64,000 bases of DNA from Phlebopus portentosus (GCA_037892935.1 JAYXKI010000017.1:434001-498000); one strand, 5' to 3'. Shown: positions 1 through 12,799, counted from the stretch's first letter. The notes: generated by a model from the sequence alone, not told the origin. Translations and numbers: made by a program.

Positions 1-823
1 GACGCGCTGTGAAAAAGCCGGGGTGAAAAGCTCCATCCGCACGCATACACGTCCATGTCCCCGCCTACGCTGGCGTTTGTCTTTCGGCGCGCGTTCCCAT
101 CCAACCTCCATCTCCGCCATTTGCTACCCCCTCTTACCCAAACGTTCGCATCGCATACCTATAGATCTCTCTTCTCTTGTCTGGATTCCATTCGGTTTAC
201 TCGTCTCGTCTCTCTCGCTCTGGCCTTTTTTTTTTCGGTTGTCGTTGTTGTTTGTCGATCGGCTTTGGGTTCCGGCTTTGGGTTGTTTTATCCTATCTAT
301 CCGCTTTATTTTTTCTTTTCTCCCGTTACTTTACCTTTCTTTCTTCTCCCGGGGACCCTGAAGCACCAACCCGTCCACCGTCTACCACGTTCCTCCTCAC
401 GATAACACAATTCCTTTCTCGCGCCTTCCTTCCTCCCTGGTCCACGCGGGCCCACACACGCACCCGATTCTCTCAATTCCTCACCTCAACCGCCATCGCC
501 GGTCTTAAGAATTCGAAGAACCTTACTTCGGGTGTAAGTTGGCCCGCTACGAACGCTACGAACGAACGCAGCACCCCTCCTATCCTGACCGACCGATCTC
601 GATCCCCTCAGTCCCGGCGTTAGCGTCCAAAATTAAGCAACCCCCTTTCGCCGGTTCTCCGGTGCCACCCCCAGATTGGTGGATGGGATATGGGCACATG
701 GGGTATGGATGGGCGTTCTACGGAGATTCGTGATTCGATTTGTTCTTCTCCCGTGCGAGTCGAGGGAAGAACGCACGCGTACGGGCGCCTACTTCGACCC
801 CTCCCGATTGAGTTGACGAAGTG

Positions 824-846
824 ATTCGACTTGACTCGACTCGACT
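824..846. repeat. GACTC/GACTT simple repeat
   Basis: Imperfect tandem copies of the 5-mer CGACT/TGACT. It is one of several short tandem arrays in the left gene-free region. A similar GAGTC array lies at 3313-3332. Confidence 0.7.
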
Positions 847-1410
847 CATCGAGCACAATCACCGTCCAGTCACTCCGGCTGGGTTGGGTTAGTTCGTATT
901 TGCGCCGGCCGGAGGGACAGACGGTGATAGGGACAGGACCAGGACCGGGGGCGGGGATTCGAGTATTCGGTAGTCGAGCCTCCCATCACGCTGCGCTGCG
1001 CTCACCCGCACACACGGCTTCGCTATCGCAAAACAAAACTCCTCCGGTCTGGTTTAACGTTCGGATTTCGGTGCTTCTGTGTTCCGTTTTATTGCTTTAC
1101 CTGGCTTAGAAAGTTTGAGGTTTTACCGTTTACTTTTTTTTTGGTCGGTGCGTTTTATGCTTTGCTTTCGCTACTTGCTTTGAAAGTGTGCGGGTTTTTT
1201 TTCCTACCTACTACCGCTGATGCGGCTGTTATTGTTTTGTCTGAATTTTCACCCCCGGGCCTTCTTTCCTGCTGGTCTTTTTTCCGCGATTTGTTCTGTT
1301 CTGTTTTGTTCTGTTTTGGAGCTCTGTGTCTTCCTCCTTTCTCCATTTTCTTCGCGTGCATCTCTCTCTCTCTTGTCATCTCGACTCATACAAACAAACA
1401 TAGACTTCCC

Positions 1411-1463
1411 TTTTCTTTTTCTCTTTCTTTTTCTTTTTCTTTTTCTTTTTCTTTTTCTTTTCC
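1411..1463 (+). repeat. CTTTTT polypyrimidine microsatellite
   Basis: About eight near-perfect copies of a T5C unit form an uninterrupted pyrimidine run on the plus strand. Pyrimidine-rich blocks of this kind are common in fungal promoters, but no start codon of a convincing gene follows. Confidence 0.85.
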
Positions 1464-1680
1464 TGATCTCTGGTTCCTACCAAGTAATTCTCAACCACAA
1501 ACTCACTGCATCACGCTCGCACGCTCGCATGCCGCATGCCATCTTCCGTATCCCCAACGAACGAACCAACGACCCAACCGAAACGTAACAACAACAAATC
1601 TTCTATCTTTGTAGCTAATCCTCTTTCTTCTCGCTGTCTCTCTCTCTCGCCAGATCGTACATACATGTACATACAATCCT

Positions 1681-1720
1681 ACGTACGTACGTACTTACTT
1701 ACTTACTTGCCTGCCTGCTT
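1681..1720. repeat. ACGT / ACTT / GCCT tetranucleotide array
   Basis: A run of ACGT units passes into ACTT units and then into TGCC units. Such graded tetranucleotide tracts suggest replication slippage with later substitutions. The CGTACG palindrome recurs nearby at about 1813-1821. Confidence 0.8.
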
Positions 1721-1984
1721 GGCTCTCTCTTAAACATTTTTGTTTTTGTTTTTGTTTGTTTTACTTTTTGGTCTTTCCGTTCGGTGTGTATGTATATCGT
1801 CCACCCCCATCGTACGTACGTAGTAGTGTCTTAGTTCCTACCTTTCTTCCTCTCTTCGATCTACGTACTCGTCAATACTCGTCAATACCAATATCCATGA
1901 ATATCGGAATATCGATATCCCTCGATGAAGCTTGATATGATATGAGATCTCTCTTGAGATGGAGGCGAAGCGTAACTTCAATAT

Positions 1985-2001
1985 TCAATATTCGATATTG
2001 A
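1985..2001. repeat. Short inverted repeat in AT-rich sequence
   Basis: Two 7-base arms (TCAATAT and ATATTGA) flank a 3-base centre (TCG). The surrounding 1.88-2.02 kb is dense in ATATC/GATAT palindromes. It could be a regulator-binding cluster or simply AT-rich low-complexity DNA; nothing here distinguishes these. Confidence 0.5.
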
Positions 2002-2500
2002 ACTCAAAATATGCATCGATGTTGTTTGCTATTGCTGGCCGGAGGGACGTGATAAAAACCGGTGGGTGTCTACAGTTGAGAGCAGGCGAGAACGGTTTCC
2101 ATATGTTGTACGTACAGTAACAACGCGCCTCGGACTCGGACCGGGACCGATGCACGCGTCCTCATCCTCATGTCCAGTCTCAGCGAGGATATTTTCCGAT
2201 TCCATTTCTCTTTTCTCTTCTCTCTTCTCTCTTTTCACTTTCTCTACCCCGCCTCGTGGTTATGACTTGCTTACTTACTTACTTATCTACTGTATTACAG
2301 TATCTTCGAATCGAAGAGAGGTCTGTCTGGGAGGTCTGGGAGGTCTGGACCTCACTCACTTTCCCACCCACTAGTACTACTTTCCCACTACTCTACTTTC
2401 CTTCACCCTCACCCTCAAATCGTTGTCAATCAATCAATAGCAATAGCAATAGCAAAGCACGATACGCGTAGTGTAGTACCCTTGGCTCGGAGCCAAATTC

Positions 2501-2542
2501 AGATTCAGATTCAGATTCAGATTCATATCCATATCCATATCC
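2501..2542. repeat. AGATTC x4 followed by ATATCC x3 hexanucleotide repeats
   Basis: Two adjoining perfect hexamer arrays, four copies of AGATTC and then three of ATATCC. They lie in non-coding sequence. Confidence 0.85.
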
Positions 2543-2850
2543 AATCAGGAAGGCCATCGTTCGTTCATCCGGCGTAAATATTGGTGAATATGAACGAGAT
2601 AGTATTTACCGGTCCCAAGCTCCACTTTTCTTTTCTTTAACAACTGTTTTGAATATCACATCATACAATAATCTTTCCAGTCCAGTAGTACGAACACTTA
2701 TGTATGATTTGTATGATTTTCGAGATTTTTATCGCGTATTAAGTAAATTATTACTCACCGTAATGTAATACGTAGTTGTAGCTGTAGTGCTCATGGCTCG
2801 GGGCTGCCTGGAGAAGGAAAGGAAAGAAAAGGAACCGGGGAAGGAAAAGC

Positions 2851-2870
2851 CAGGCAGGCAGGCAGGCAGC
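2851..2870. repeat. CAGG tetranucleotide repeat
   Basis: Five tandem copies of CAGG/GGCA in purine-rich sequence. Confidence 0.8.
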
Positions 2871-3312
2871 ACGAATGAGAGCTTTCTTTCTTTACATGTA
2901 AATTACTTAGGAAACTATTGGGGAAGGCTGAATGAATGAACCTTGCCGCGGCGGGACTGTTATTCTTTTCATCCAGATTTCAAATTCATGTACATAATTA
3001 ATTCTCCTGCTCTCCTTCGAGTGTTTCTTTGGGTGATAGACATGGCGTGGGTTATATACATAGTATTTCAGTTGGCGTTCATGAGAGGATAGTCTAAACG
3101 CCTAGAATAATTGATAAAAGTACATAGCGTTATACATAGTTGAGGTCGCGTGAGCAAGAGTAGGGCTTCCATCTGCATATGAGCGCGAGCAACGAGGAAA
3201 GATAAGAATTCTTTCGTTCACAAAAGGAAAACACCCATGTTGGAGCTGCTCGATCAGGAGAAGTACAAGGACAAGAACTAGTAACTGGATGAATAAATGG
3301 ATGGAATGCAAG

Positions 3313-3332
3313 AGTCGAGTCGAGTCGAGTCG
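3313..3332. repeat. GAGTC pentanucleotide repeat
   Basis: Four tandem copies of GAGTC in non-coding sequence. The repeat unit resembles that of the array at 824-846. Confidence 0.8.
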
Positions 3333-6300
3333 TTCTTGAATCGGCAAAAGAAACATGTTGATCGACGGGATGCTGACGAGCGAGCAACCGATTGGCCGAG
3401 CAAAGACTCTTAACTTACCACCAGTCGTTTTGATGATCGTGACATCGTGTTCCTTTTCTCTTTCTTTTTCCCCCATCCACCAGTTTCTCAACTTACAGTA
3501 ACATTTCCTTTCCCCTCTTTCTGTCTGCTTCCGGGCTTCAAATCAGAAAGGACAATTTCTCAGCCTGCTCGTCGTGCGTACACGTTGCTGGTAAAAAAAA
3601 AGGAGGCAGGTATCGAGCATTGAGCAACGCGTACGCGTGCGACGATCGGCCTCGCTGCCTTTCAGGATCAACGACATCTCATGCGGTATTTCGTTGACGC
3701 CTACCGCTTTACTTAGCCTCATGTCGTTCAATCTTATAACGAATCGCTACGGAAGAGGTATTTTCATTGCGCTATGTTGCGCCGTGTCTGTTGATTTTCG
3801 GCTTCTTTCTGATACCGTTTATACATATAGGACACGAGACAGGAGAGGAGTTATTTTATGATTTAATAAGCCTTGTCGTGGACTATGGAAGACCAAACAT
3901 ATGTGGATGTCGTCTTTAAGACGATGATTTCTGTTTATGAGCGCGATCATGCAAGGACACGATTGGCCGGTGACTCGCGCTTGCATCATCAGCATACCTG
4001 CCGCGCGGCGAAATGCATACCGCAAGGTGAGCGAATGAGAATGGTACCTTTCCCTCCTTCCCCTATTTACGACCCTTCCTGGCAATCGTAGGCCTCGACC
4101 AACTCATCACCAGGATCTTCCAGGGCGCGGTTCTCAGTCAACCCCCACGCTGTCCATTGGCTAGCGTCATTTGGACATATCTGCAACAAGCCACGTCCAT
4201 ACCGACCAATAGAACGGCGTCACTCTTCGTTGCTTCTATCGCCTGGAACCCGGTAAACAACCTGACCCCTCGATCCGGCGCGCCTTCGTCTTCTCAAGAA
4301 CTCAGCGAATCTCTTTCGCGATCATCACACTGGCGTTTTTTGAATTCTTAGAAGTCTCAAAGGGAGCCAAATGAAGTCAGGTTCGCGGTAAAAGCGTCTA
4401 TCGACATCGACAACGAACGTGGGTCCAAATTCCGGGTTCAGACGCTCCTGCAGTCTATTAGCTTGTCCGCCATCCCCCACCCTTGCCTTGTCTTCATCTC
4501 TGTCGTCTTCTCGATAAGGCTGCCCAATCGCCCGGCGAAGGCGAGGACCCGTCCTACCAGTTTAGGAAAATGGACGCATTTTTTTTGGCATAGAGATAGA
4601 ATGGCTGACTACCATACCCGGGTGCGCGCGCGCGTCTTCCTGCTGCTCTCTGGAACAGACTCCGACCTGAGGCTCGACGGTAAGGAATTTTGGAGTAGGT
4701 TTTGATGTTTAGAGTTACACCCGTGGTTGACCAGCTCGCGCTGCCAGTGCACTCAACGGCCTCGATCCTCTTGATAAGCACTTGTCTTCCCTATTCACTA
4801 CTTAGCCTCAATGGCATTGGGTCGAGTCCTGCTGAGTGCCCAAACTTCAAATGGTAAGGTATCCACATTTCAATCGTAATATGAGCATCCACGTTGCTCG
4901 GTCTATCTTGGGGAACAAACACAAGTCTGTCCAGGGCAGCGAGAGATCTCCCTACGTCACCACAAGATTTACTCATAGTGTTTCCATGCTCAGCGAAACG
5001 TATTTGAAATTGTGCGCGCGCTGCTTTTGTCCTGACGGAAAACACTGAAAATTCGTGTCTTTTTACGTACGTCGCTATCTTTTTTTACAGAATTCATTTC
5101 CATTTTCTCGTAATTCGCACAATTGCCTGGTAGAGGGTATCGTAATAAGAAACACACGGCACCCTGTGTGGCGCGTACAACACTTCTTCAGGAACATCCG
5201 TCTGCCTGCTTCAATGGTTTCGTTTTGCTAACCGAGACGCCACCACCGATTCTAGTTCGCTCGCTCAGACAAAATTCCCATTGGTTCTTCGGGATCTGCA
5301 TCTGGGAGCGGCAGCAAGCTGTAATCCTCCGCGGAATGGCCGGTGCAAAGCAGCACGACTTCAAAAAGGTCCGAATTACTGTAAGGCAGTCTAATCTCTA
5401 TCTATCGAGAAGTCCATGCCTCGCGGCCTTATTCGACTATTTTCCCTCATTGATGTAGAATAGATCATCGGGATTCGGCTGCGGCGTTAATTATCCCTCC
5501 GTTCTCCCACTTCGAAAGTATATTATATTTCACTGGACCGACCTCCTGCTATAACATGCATTTGTCCCAGACGCACGCAAGGTTCTTATGAAGGGAAAAT
5601 TGACGGCTAACGACGTTCGGGGACTCGCGATAAGGTGGCTACACATTGTTCTACCGGCCTTCGTGGTTCTTCAAAATCGTCATTCGACGCCGCCGCGTTG
5701 TGCTTTACGTCTTCGAACTGAAGACAACATGCTCGTCAACACTGTAATTTTTGGTAACCGCGACTAGCGTAACGCTATAGTTGGCCCAGAATCAACAAGA
5801 CGTCAGCCGGATTGTTTTGGCTACCGAAATATGAACAGGTCGGTTCCATATACTCATCTTGGGCTTTGTCGAGCAGCTTCCCATTTAACGCACAGCTCGT
5901 AGCTTTTTGCACCAGCCCAACACCCAAGCTACAACACGCCCTTTCTACCTCTTCTAATTCCCATACCCTACTAATTCTCTTCTCAAGGTTATCTTCCCAA
6001 GACTATCAATAATCTCCTTCCTCCGCATTTTCAAGTCTCCGCTCTTGCTACCCAAAGGTCTTCTTCCACTCAATGAGAGCATCGATTCCACGGACTTCCC
6101 CTACCGCCCACTTTCAAAGCCACTCCACTTTGCCTCCGCTCCAGTGCGTGCAGTGCCTTGAAAACCTGTATGCTCTTTTCCGCGTTTACCCCTAGAATCC
6201 CGATTCACGGGGCCGAACCTAGGTCAGCTGGTCTCGAGTCATGGAGGCAGTAGTCTTTTATCAAGCTTCTTTGACCTTTATACGTCTACTTTATTATACT

Positions 6301-7318
6301 CTCGTTCTTATTCTCAAGCGATCTTGATAGGTAAGCTCGAGAAGGGACAGCGCTTCTTTTCATGAGGCGCCCCCTCCACATCGTCATAAGAATCAGTGAA
6401 GATCAAGACAACAGGAATCGAGAATCAAAAAGCCTTGGATCTTCTTGCCGTTTTTGGCGAAATCTATACAGAAAGCGATCACGTGACTGTTATTTACTCA
6501 GCAGAAGTTTTGGTTTTGTTTGATTCGATTCGGTTCTGCGGTCTTTTAGTACGTACGTTGCGCATGGGGTTTCGGAGTACTTCTTATGGTGAGCATTCAA
6601 CGAACCCGCTGCTCTTTCTGAGCGTGTGAGCCGATTTGCTCGAGTTGAAGCTATGCCTGTCATCCAGTACTAACTAATGGTCACAAGCCCAACTTCAGAC
6701 TAGATTTGCGTCATCATACAGTACTGGGACTGTCGGACATGGATTCATATTGTATGTATACATAACCGAAGTGCGTCTAAACTTCGCTATAGCGTCATTA
6801 TTCCAAATTGAGCTCCTGACAAGCGGAGGTCTCATGCACTCGTTGCGTCTGCCTTGACGGGACCAATAAACCTTCTCGTACGAAAAGACGTTCAAGTACA
6901 GTCACAAGTCGTCGACGTTGTTGGTGATCACATCCGTTACGGTAATACAGTATATGATTCTCCTTATAATATGGTCCTGTTACTCGTTCCGGAAAAAGAA
7001 GTGCGTAGATTTCGGTCCGTGCCAGGCCTTCTAAGTCCAAATAATTATATGAATACTGACTCATGCTGCCGTGTCAGGAATGGGAAACTAGGTGAGCACA
7101 TAATATAGGTAATCCGAGCCATATGCCTCGGCCTAGTATGTCTCATGAAACAAACAGAGTATCAAACGTCGATATGTTACGTTCAAAAAGGAACAAGAAT
7201 GGGGTTATGTACAGTAAGATAAGCATGCCCTTCTATACAAATACTTATTTTATTACATTTTTCGTGACAGATGCTAATGCGTCTCGCGATTGTGGTGGAG
7301 ACGCTAGACGTCACCATT

Positions 7319-8261
7319 TCAAGACGAACCTTTCCTATCTTTTCCAGTGGGTTCTCTCAGCATGACGGGCCATTCGTAGATATTCCCACCATACTTGATA
7401 CGACTGCGATATACCTCTCGAAACCCAAATCGTGCATACAGAGGCGTCGCTGCGCATGTCGATTCCAGGAGCATCGGTAGTCCGGCATCACTCCCAGTGG
7501 CAGAGTAGGATTCGACTATCTCAATGCAACTCGAGAGGAGTGCGGCTCCGGCTCCAGTCCCGCGATGAGCAGGATGCACGAATATTAATTCACTTGGCTT
7601 TCACGTCAGCATGTTAAAACACGACATGTTCAAAAAAAGCTCACAGTGAAGCATAGGGCCTATTTTGTAGTATTTGGTTTTCGACTTCCCTCCTGGCCCG
7701 CAGAACTTCGGCTTTGAAGGAGCCTAGAAATATGAAGTCTGTTCCATCGGCTTCGGAATAAAGCGTGTTCTCTAGTCTATCCAGGGTTTTTGAAATGCGC
7801 GGAATGGTCAAGTCCTTCACGACCTTCATTGAATTTCTTCCTCCGACATTGGGTGGAGATGGTAACCTGAGCCACGCCATCCCCACTGTAACGTGTCGGA
7901 CTGTGTTCAATCGATTTTCCGTCCCATCCTCCCGTCGTGCTCTTGTTACCGCCTTAAGCATGACATTCCTCTCGTCCTTCAATGATCTCCCGTACCTTTG
8001 TAAGGTCGGCATGAAATCCGGCCATAGCGGTACACGGATCTGCGCGCGAGTGAGGTCTGCACGAAAAGGATGCAGACGCCGTGCAAGGGCTTCTTCTGAG
8101 GCTATTCCCGTAAAGGAAAGTAGCTCGGATTCGACTATCACAGGCAAGTCTTCCGGAGAAACTCTAGAAATGATCGGCTTTGGTTTGACCTGAACCTCGT
8201 CTTTCGAAGACACCTCCTTGATAGCGGTTTTATCGGACACGGAGGCTGTTTCGCCCGCCAT
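7319..8261 (-). CDS. GNAT-family N-acetyltransferase
   Basis: Probably transfers an acetyl group from acetyl-CoA to an amine; the substrate is unknown. Two exons, 8261-7645 and 7592-7319, are joined over a 52-nt intron that starts GTGAGC and ends CCAAG. The join is in phase and gives a protein of about 296 residues. The acetyl-CoA pyrophosphate loop sits just after the junction as VHPAHRGTGAGAALL, the R/QxxGxG/A signature of the family. It is followed by the usual PLYARFGFREVYR segment. The first 200 residues hold a lysine-rich lead and the N-terminal half of the fold, including GMAWLRLPSPPNVGG. Without splicing the protein would stop just before the acetyl-CoA loop. The nearest gene, eL24, lies about 3.5 kb away. 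Family assignment is fairly secure; specificity is not. Confidence 0.85.
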
Positions 8262-11200
8262 TGCTACGACTTTAGGGAGATTAGAACTTCAGAGGCCCCT
8301 GTGTAGACATTTCTGGTATTTGAGTTCTGCGGACTTTGCGCTCGCCACGGGTGTTCATGTAATGAAGACTGGCTGGCGAGTCATATCCAGAAACCCGACA
8401 CCACCTACCCATCGGATCCGTTACCGGATTCCTGCCGACTTTGCGCATAGTCATCGTAAGCTCGGAATTCCAGGCAGGTCAAGAACCGACGGGCGCAAAT
8501 GCAAAGTCGTTACATAATCCCAACGATCAATTGTGAGTTACTGTAAAGTATTTACTTCTTGAAACTTTCTTCATTCTGTCACATAACATCGCGCATCCGA
8601 ATCAGGATTTTAATGATCTTAAGTGCTAGGGTCAGATGTCTTGAGCTTCGAGAAAACTTATTCTGGTATGTTTCATTTTTTGACGACTAAAACAACCAGA
8701 CGCCGAGAGGAAACTCGGGAAAGGAGATCATTGCTCGGTGCTCAGATTTGGCACGTTCCAAACAAGTCATTCGGAAAATCTTCGCCACTGGTCAACATGG
8801 TGCAAACTATCTGCTTTTCTACTCCCGGATGTTCCGACTGAATTTCAAGACCAGGAACTTGGTCTCTAAACAGCCTGGTCTCATACAGTGCTGCGACCTA
8901 CCTTCTCTTAGTTATGAGACTTCTCTTTCAACTCTTCGATGCACCTCATTAACCATTCGCACCCGTTCTCGGCCCGATGATGAGTCACAGTAAGTCGTCA
9001 TCTTTGATAAACTGTTATGATCTCAAGACGCCATTGGCTTCAACACAATCCTGATCAATTTTCGAGGCTTGCGAAGGAGCTCCGCTATACCGTCCGACGT
9101 TTAGGAGGATCTGCGATGCTTCCTTATTCTGATGCTCTCACTAAAGAGCAGGTCCTCGTCGTTCATGAGTAATATCAGAAGGAGGAGCATTTTCTCCGGG
9201 GGCTAACCGGGTGTAATATACTTACCTCTCTCGCCGGCTCGACCAAACATTCCGCGCCATCCGTGCCATCCGCTCTGATTTTAGCAAAGGTATTGGTTAC
9301 CGTAATCCAGGCACTTGGCTTTCAGTGCTGCGAGGTATTCACGGAATCAAATTCGGCCAAAATACCAGGTTCCCCGGTCAAGAAAATACGTGAGCCTTCC
9401 TCCGAATAGATTACCCCGGACGTTTTGTGATGATTCTCTGATAGACGCCCGTCCGGACTTACTGATGTTTGGATAAAGATTTACGTTATGACCTGAGAGA
9501 TTAATTGTTCGGACTCAGTAACGGTCCTTCCTCGCGGCTGAAAGGAGTTCTAGAGCCAGGGACATGTTACAAGTTCCCTTCTCAATTGCACGGGACGGAT
9601 TAAGCTTGCCGTTAGATCCTTCATTACTATTTGAGTAAAACCTGCAAGAGACCAGCTTCATTCCGTTCCATTAAGCAATGATTAAGCATAGATAGACCTA
9701 CAGGCTAGCTTAACTTCTGAACGACTCGACTGAAACTCCGATATATTCAAGAAGTCTTCCTGCAGGGGTTCGCATGGCGAATTCTATGTCCCGCCCCCGC
9801 CATTGTCATCTGGTCCAGTCAGTAATTGGCTCGATGTTCAATTGTACACGTTGGAAGCTTAGAACACGCAGAACCTACTTTTACTCTCGTCTCTCATGAC
9901 TAGGTATGAATACAGTTACCCCAGACCGTTTGTCTATATTCGGTCTTATTGAGCTATGGCGGCGAATTGGAATCTTTCACCTCCTAACTTCAAAATAACT
10001 GCGGAGGTCTCCGACTTCTGCCTGACCTGCACCTAAGTATACAAGGTCCGTCCACTCCGTCGCGGAATCGCATTTCGGTACACGTTCCTCATGATCGCCT
10101 GCGTAACTTCTGTCTAGCCCTGAAGCCGGTCAGTTGAGCTGATGGTACAGCTTTGAATTGATGTCCGCCCACCAAAGAAGCTTGGACTTATACTTGCTAT
10201 CTTTTCATCCCCTGAGTTCCATCCTGAGTCGGCCCGGAGTTCGGCGTGCAGCGGCTTCTTCCAGCGAAGGATTGATGATCGGAGAAGGTCGTGTCGATAG
10301 GCTTTCGACCTCGTGGAAGTCTAGGAAGTTACCAGTTCGCAAAAATGAACTGATGGGAAAGCGATATGAACAAATGCTTCCGGGTGGCCAGGTGGCCTCT
10401 GAGTCACCATCATGCTTCTCGTCCCTTTTCTTACTCATGCGATGACTCATCAGGTTAGTCCAACTAATTCGAGGCCCTCGGTACGAGCCATCCTAGAATG
10501 TTTCGTTCTTTAGTCTCACCTAACTTTGGTCTCATGTAAAGGAGAAATAATTTACTCTACGCGGGAAGTTGCGGAGACCTTGCTATGTAAAAAACACATG
10601 TGAGAGTATAATTTGTCCCGATCGAAGCGAGCGAAGCACAAACAATGCCGTTCACAATGTACATCGTGCGCAGTGAATACGATCTAATGTCGGAGAAATA
10701 CGATCCAAACTTTCTAGTTCACATCTGCAAACCTCTCAGGCGTTCACTATATGGTGGCCGAACACATAGGGGCGGAGAAAGCCAGGCAGCATGTTAAAGC
10801 CTTTGGACCTAGTATAGAAGTTTGTTTCGTCCCGAGATGATCGGTACTATGTTTCTGGGACGTGCGTTATTATTCGCGCCAAGCGAGGTTAATTGGAACC
10901 TTTGCTCGTGTTCGAATCGAAGTACGATGGTTGTGGACCAACATCCGTAATATCACGTACATGTAGAAATAAACCGAGTCGTTTCCATCATTTGTAAAAA
11001 ATGAGTAAAATTGGGAAGCACCTATTTTGGATGAGCCAAAAGATAATATCGTGCCGAGGTCAGAAGGCTGGATGATAGATCGTCCTTATCCCTCTTGTCT
11101 CGGTACCTTCCGATTTCAGAGACTGATTAGCTCTATACATGCATGGAAGCACGAAGGGAACTTTCACTTGCCGATGTGCAAAAGGGTTGCGCAAGTAGAC

Positions 11201-11777
11201 TCAACTTTACTAGGCCTTGGATAAACTCCGATTTCCATTGAAGTCTCAGTTGACTCTTCTTTGCTAACATCTAGACGTATTGAATAATGGGGTAGCACAA
11301 AGCAAAGTTTAGCTCAAGAATAAGACAGTGGGAGAGTGTCTTGCCAGACATAGAAGCGGGCCGGCCAGAAATCGTCTAGCATGATTCAGGTGACGATCAA
11401 GTAGTATTGCACTTTAGCCTAACGGAATGTCATTAAGACCGACGATGCCAGAGCTTGTGAATGTACATTGCTTCCTTTCGGCAGACAACTCTGAGAGTAG
11501 GAATCATAGCCATCAGAACGTCATAGCAGCATCATTGTAAGGTCATGAGGGGACCAGTCCCTGTGAACACCAAGGCAGTAATCATCAAACAGGAATTCAA
11601 TGCCTTTTGAGTATTCTTTGCAGGTTTTCGGTAAGAAAGAGTTTCATCGGGGCATCGTACATATGCATGATAATGCCGGTTCATGTACATGAGTATAACG
11701 GAAGTCGGGAAGGCATGCAAGATCCGACGATGCATGTAAAAAGAGAGAAAATAAAGCCATAGATGCACTCAGCGCAC
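8262..11777. other. 3.5 kb intergenic stretch, no gene seen
   Basis: Open frames are short and overlap on both strands, and none shows a recognisable motif. I could not find long terminal repeats, terminal inverted repeats or transposase motifs by eye, though a heavily decayed element cannot be excluded. The part near 11778 should hold the 3-prime end of eL24 transcripts. Confidence 0.5.
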
Positions 11778-12430
11778 TCAACGGCCTCCCCTTCCCCCCT
11801 TCATCTGTTGTTTCGATACCTTGGGGCCAGACGGTACAGATGGACGAGGCTGGAATAACCAACCGAAGACGTGAGCGAAAAACACAGCCTAACACAACAA
11901 GGAGTGACGCACCTTCGACTTGTCCTTTTCCTTCTTCGCCTCCTTCGCCTTCTTGGCTTCCTTAGCTTTCGCAATGACAGCCTCGCGGGCCTTCCGGCGC
12001 TCGGCTTCGGATGTGGGACGGCGGTCAAAGTAGGTTTGGAGATTGACACCAGCGATGCCTCCTTGGTGCTTAACAGTACGACGTGTACGTCGCTTTGTAG
12101 TCTCCTCCGACAATCCCTTCTTGTGCATACGACGGTAAACCTGAGTCCATGCGATCTTGCGTGGATTCTTGCGTTGCAAGAAGAGTGACTCGGTCTTGCT
12201 AGTCGAGAAGCGGAACACCTGAAACAAAACAAGCGGGGAAAATGACTTGTGAGAGAAGCGCAATAGGACTAATTAAGACATGGCGAACCTTGCTGTCACT
12301 CCGGACAAACAAGCGTCCCCTGCTGGGGTAGATTTTGTAACCCGAGAAAGAGTCGATCTCGACCTTCTGTATACCCAAGAAACACTCGTCAGACATATAC
12401 AACTGTGGGGAGAAAGCGTAGACGCACCAT
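11778..12430 (-). CDS. RPL24: 60S ribosomal protein L24 (eL24)
   Basis: Structural protein of the large ribosomal subunit. Four coding exons: 12430-12428 (the ATG alone), 12366-12289, 12218-11913 and 11849-11778. They give 152 residues, close to the family length. The start MKVEIDSFSGYKIYPSRGR and the following RLFVRSDSK are the zinc-ribbon-like L24e head; fungal copies often lack the zinc cysteines. Then come FRFSTSKTESLFLQRKNPRK and the lysine/alanine helix KAKEAKKAKEAKKEKDKSK. The end PSGPKVSKQQMKGG is typical. Introns begin GTGCGT, GTTCGC and GTGCGT and end in CAG. An intron directly behind the ATG is common in fungal ribosomal protein genes. An open frame at 12521-12775 upstream was not supported as coding. 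Confidence 0.95.
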
Positions 12431-12799
12431 CTGAAGCACGGAAACACAGCGACAGAAAGACACAGAACGTTAGCGTGTATTCAACAAGTTGCGGTGCTCA
12501 TGGATGCCAAGTTCTATACATCATCCAGAATCAACGAGCTCCATCCACCTCAAGCACTGTCTCCAACTTCTTTCCAAATGCCCAAACAATAGACTGATCT
12601 CCAACGACGGCATTCCAGGCCTCACTGATGTAGAGAAATGGCTGCTCACCTTGGTGGTTGTCTCGCTGTCGTCGTCAACGTCGGCGATAATCAACAATCG
12701 ACCAGGAGGCAATTGAGGCTGTGCAAGTGAGTCACGGTTTCGATTCCCTCTCATGGTGTCTTGATCAACCACCATATCGCGAACTTTTCATCTGATAGG

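Larger units (their letters stand above)
1..7318. other. 7.3 kb stretch without a recognisable gene
   Basis: No reading frame here matches a family I know, and no chain of exons with plausible splice sites could be built. The first 2.5 kb are strongly pyrimidine-rich on the plus strand and full of simple repeats (listed separately). That is the usual look of a fungal promoter or 5-prime leader, but no gene follows to the right for 5 kb. From about 3 to 7.3 kb the composition is ordinary, stops are frequent in all frames and short open frames are scattered on both strands. It could be a long regulatory region of a gene beyond the left edge, decayed repeats, or a non-coding transcript. The sequence does not decide. 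Confidence 0.6.

Noticed and set aside
539..733. Open frame ending in a Trp/Gly/Tyr-rich peptide (WWMGYGHMGYGWAFYG)
   Set aside because: It has no ATG start, is low in complexity and is surrounded by simple repeats; a chance low-complexity translation is more likely.
1220..1588. Phenylalanine/leucine-repeat open frames over the CTTTTT tract
   Set aside because: The apparent protein is only the translation of the microsatellite.
6798..7108. Overlapping open frames of 84-88 codons on both strands as a gene
   Set aside because: No family resemblance and no splice-consistent extension. Two opposite frames of equal length at one place are better explained by chance.
8262..11777. Decayed retrotransposon
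   Set aside because: I saw no reverse transcriptase, integrase or long terminal repeat motifs. The idea rests only on the absence of genes.
12521..12775. Minus-strand open frame just upstream of eL24 as a separate gene or first exon
   Set aside because: The eL24 start is fully explained by the ATG at 12430 with a good intron, and this frame has no motif or in-phase link to it.
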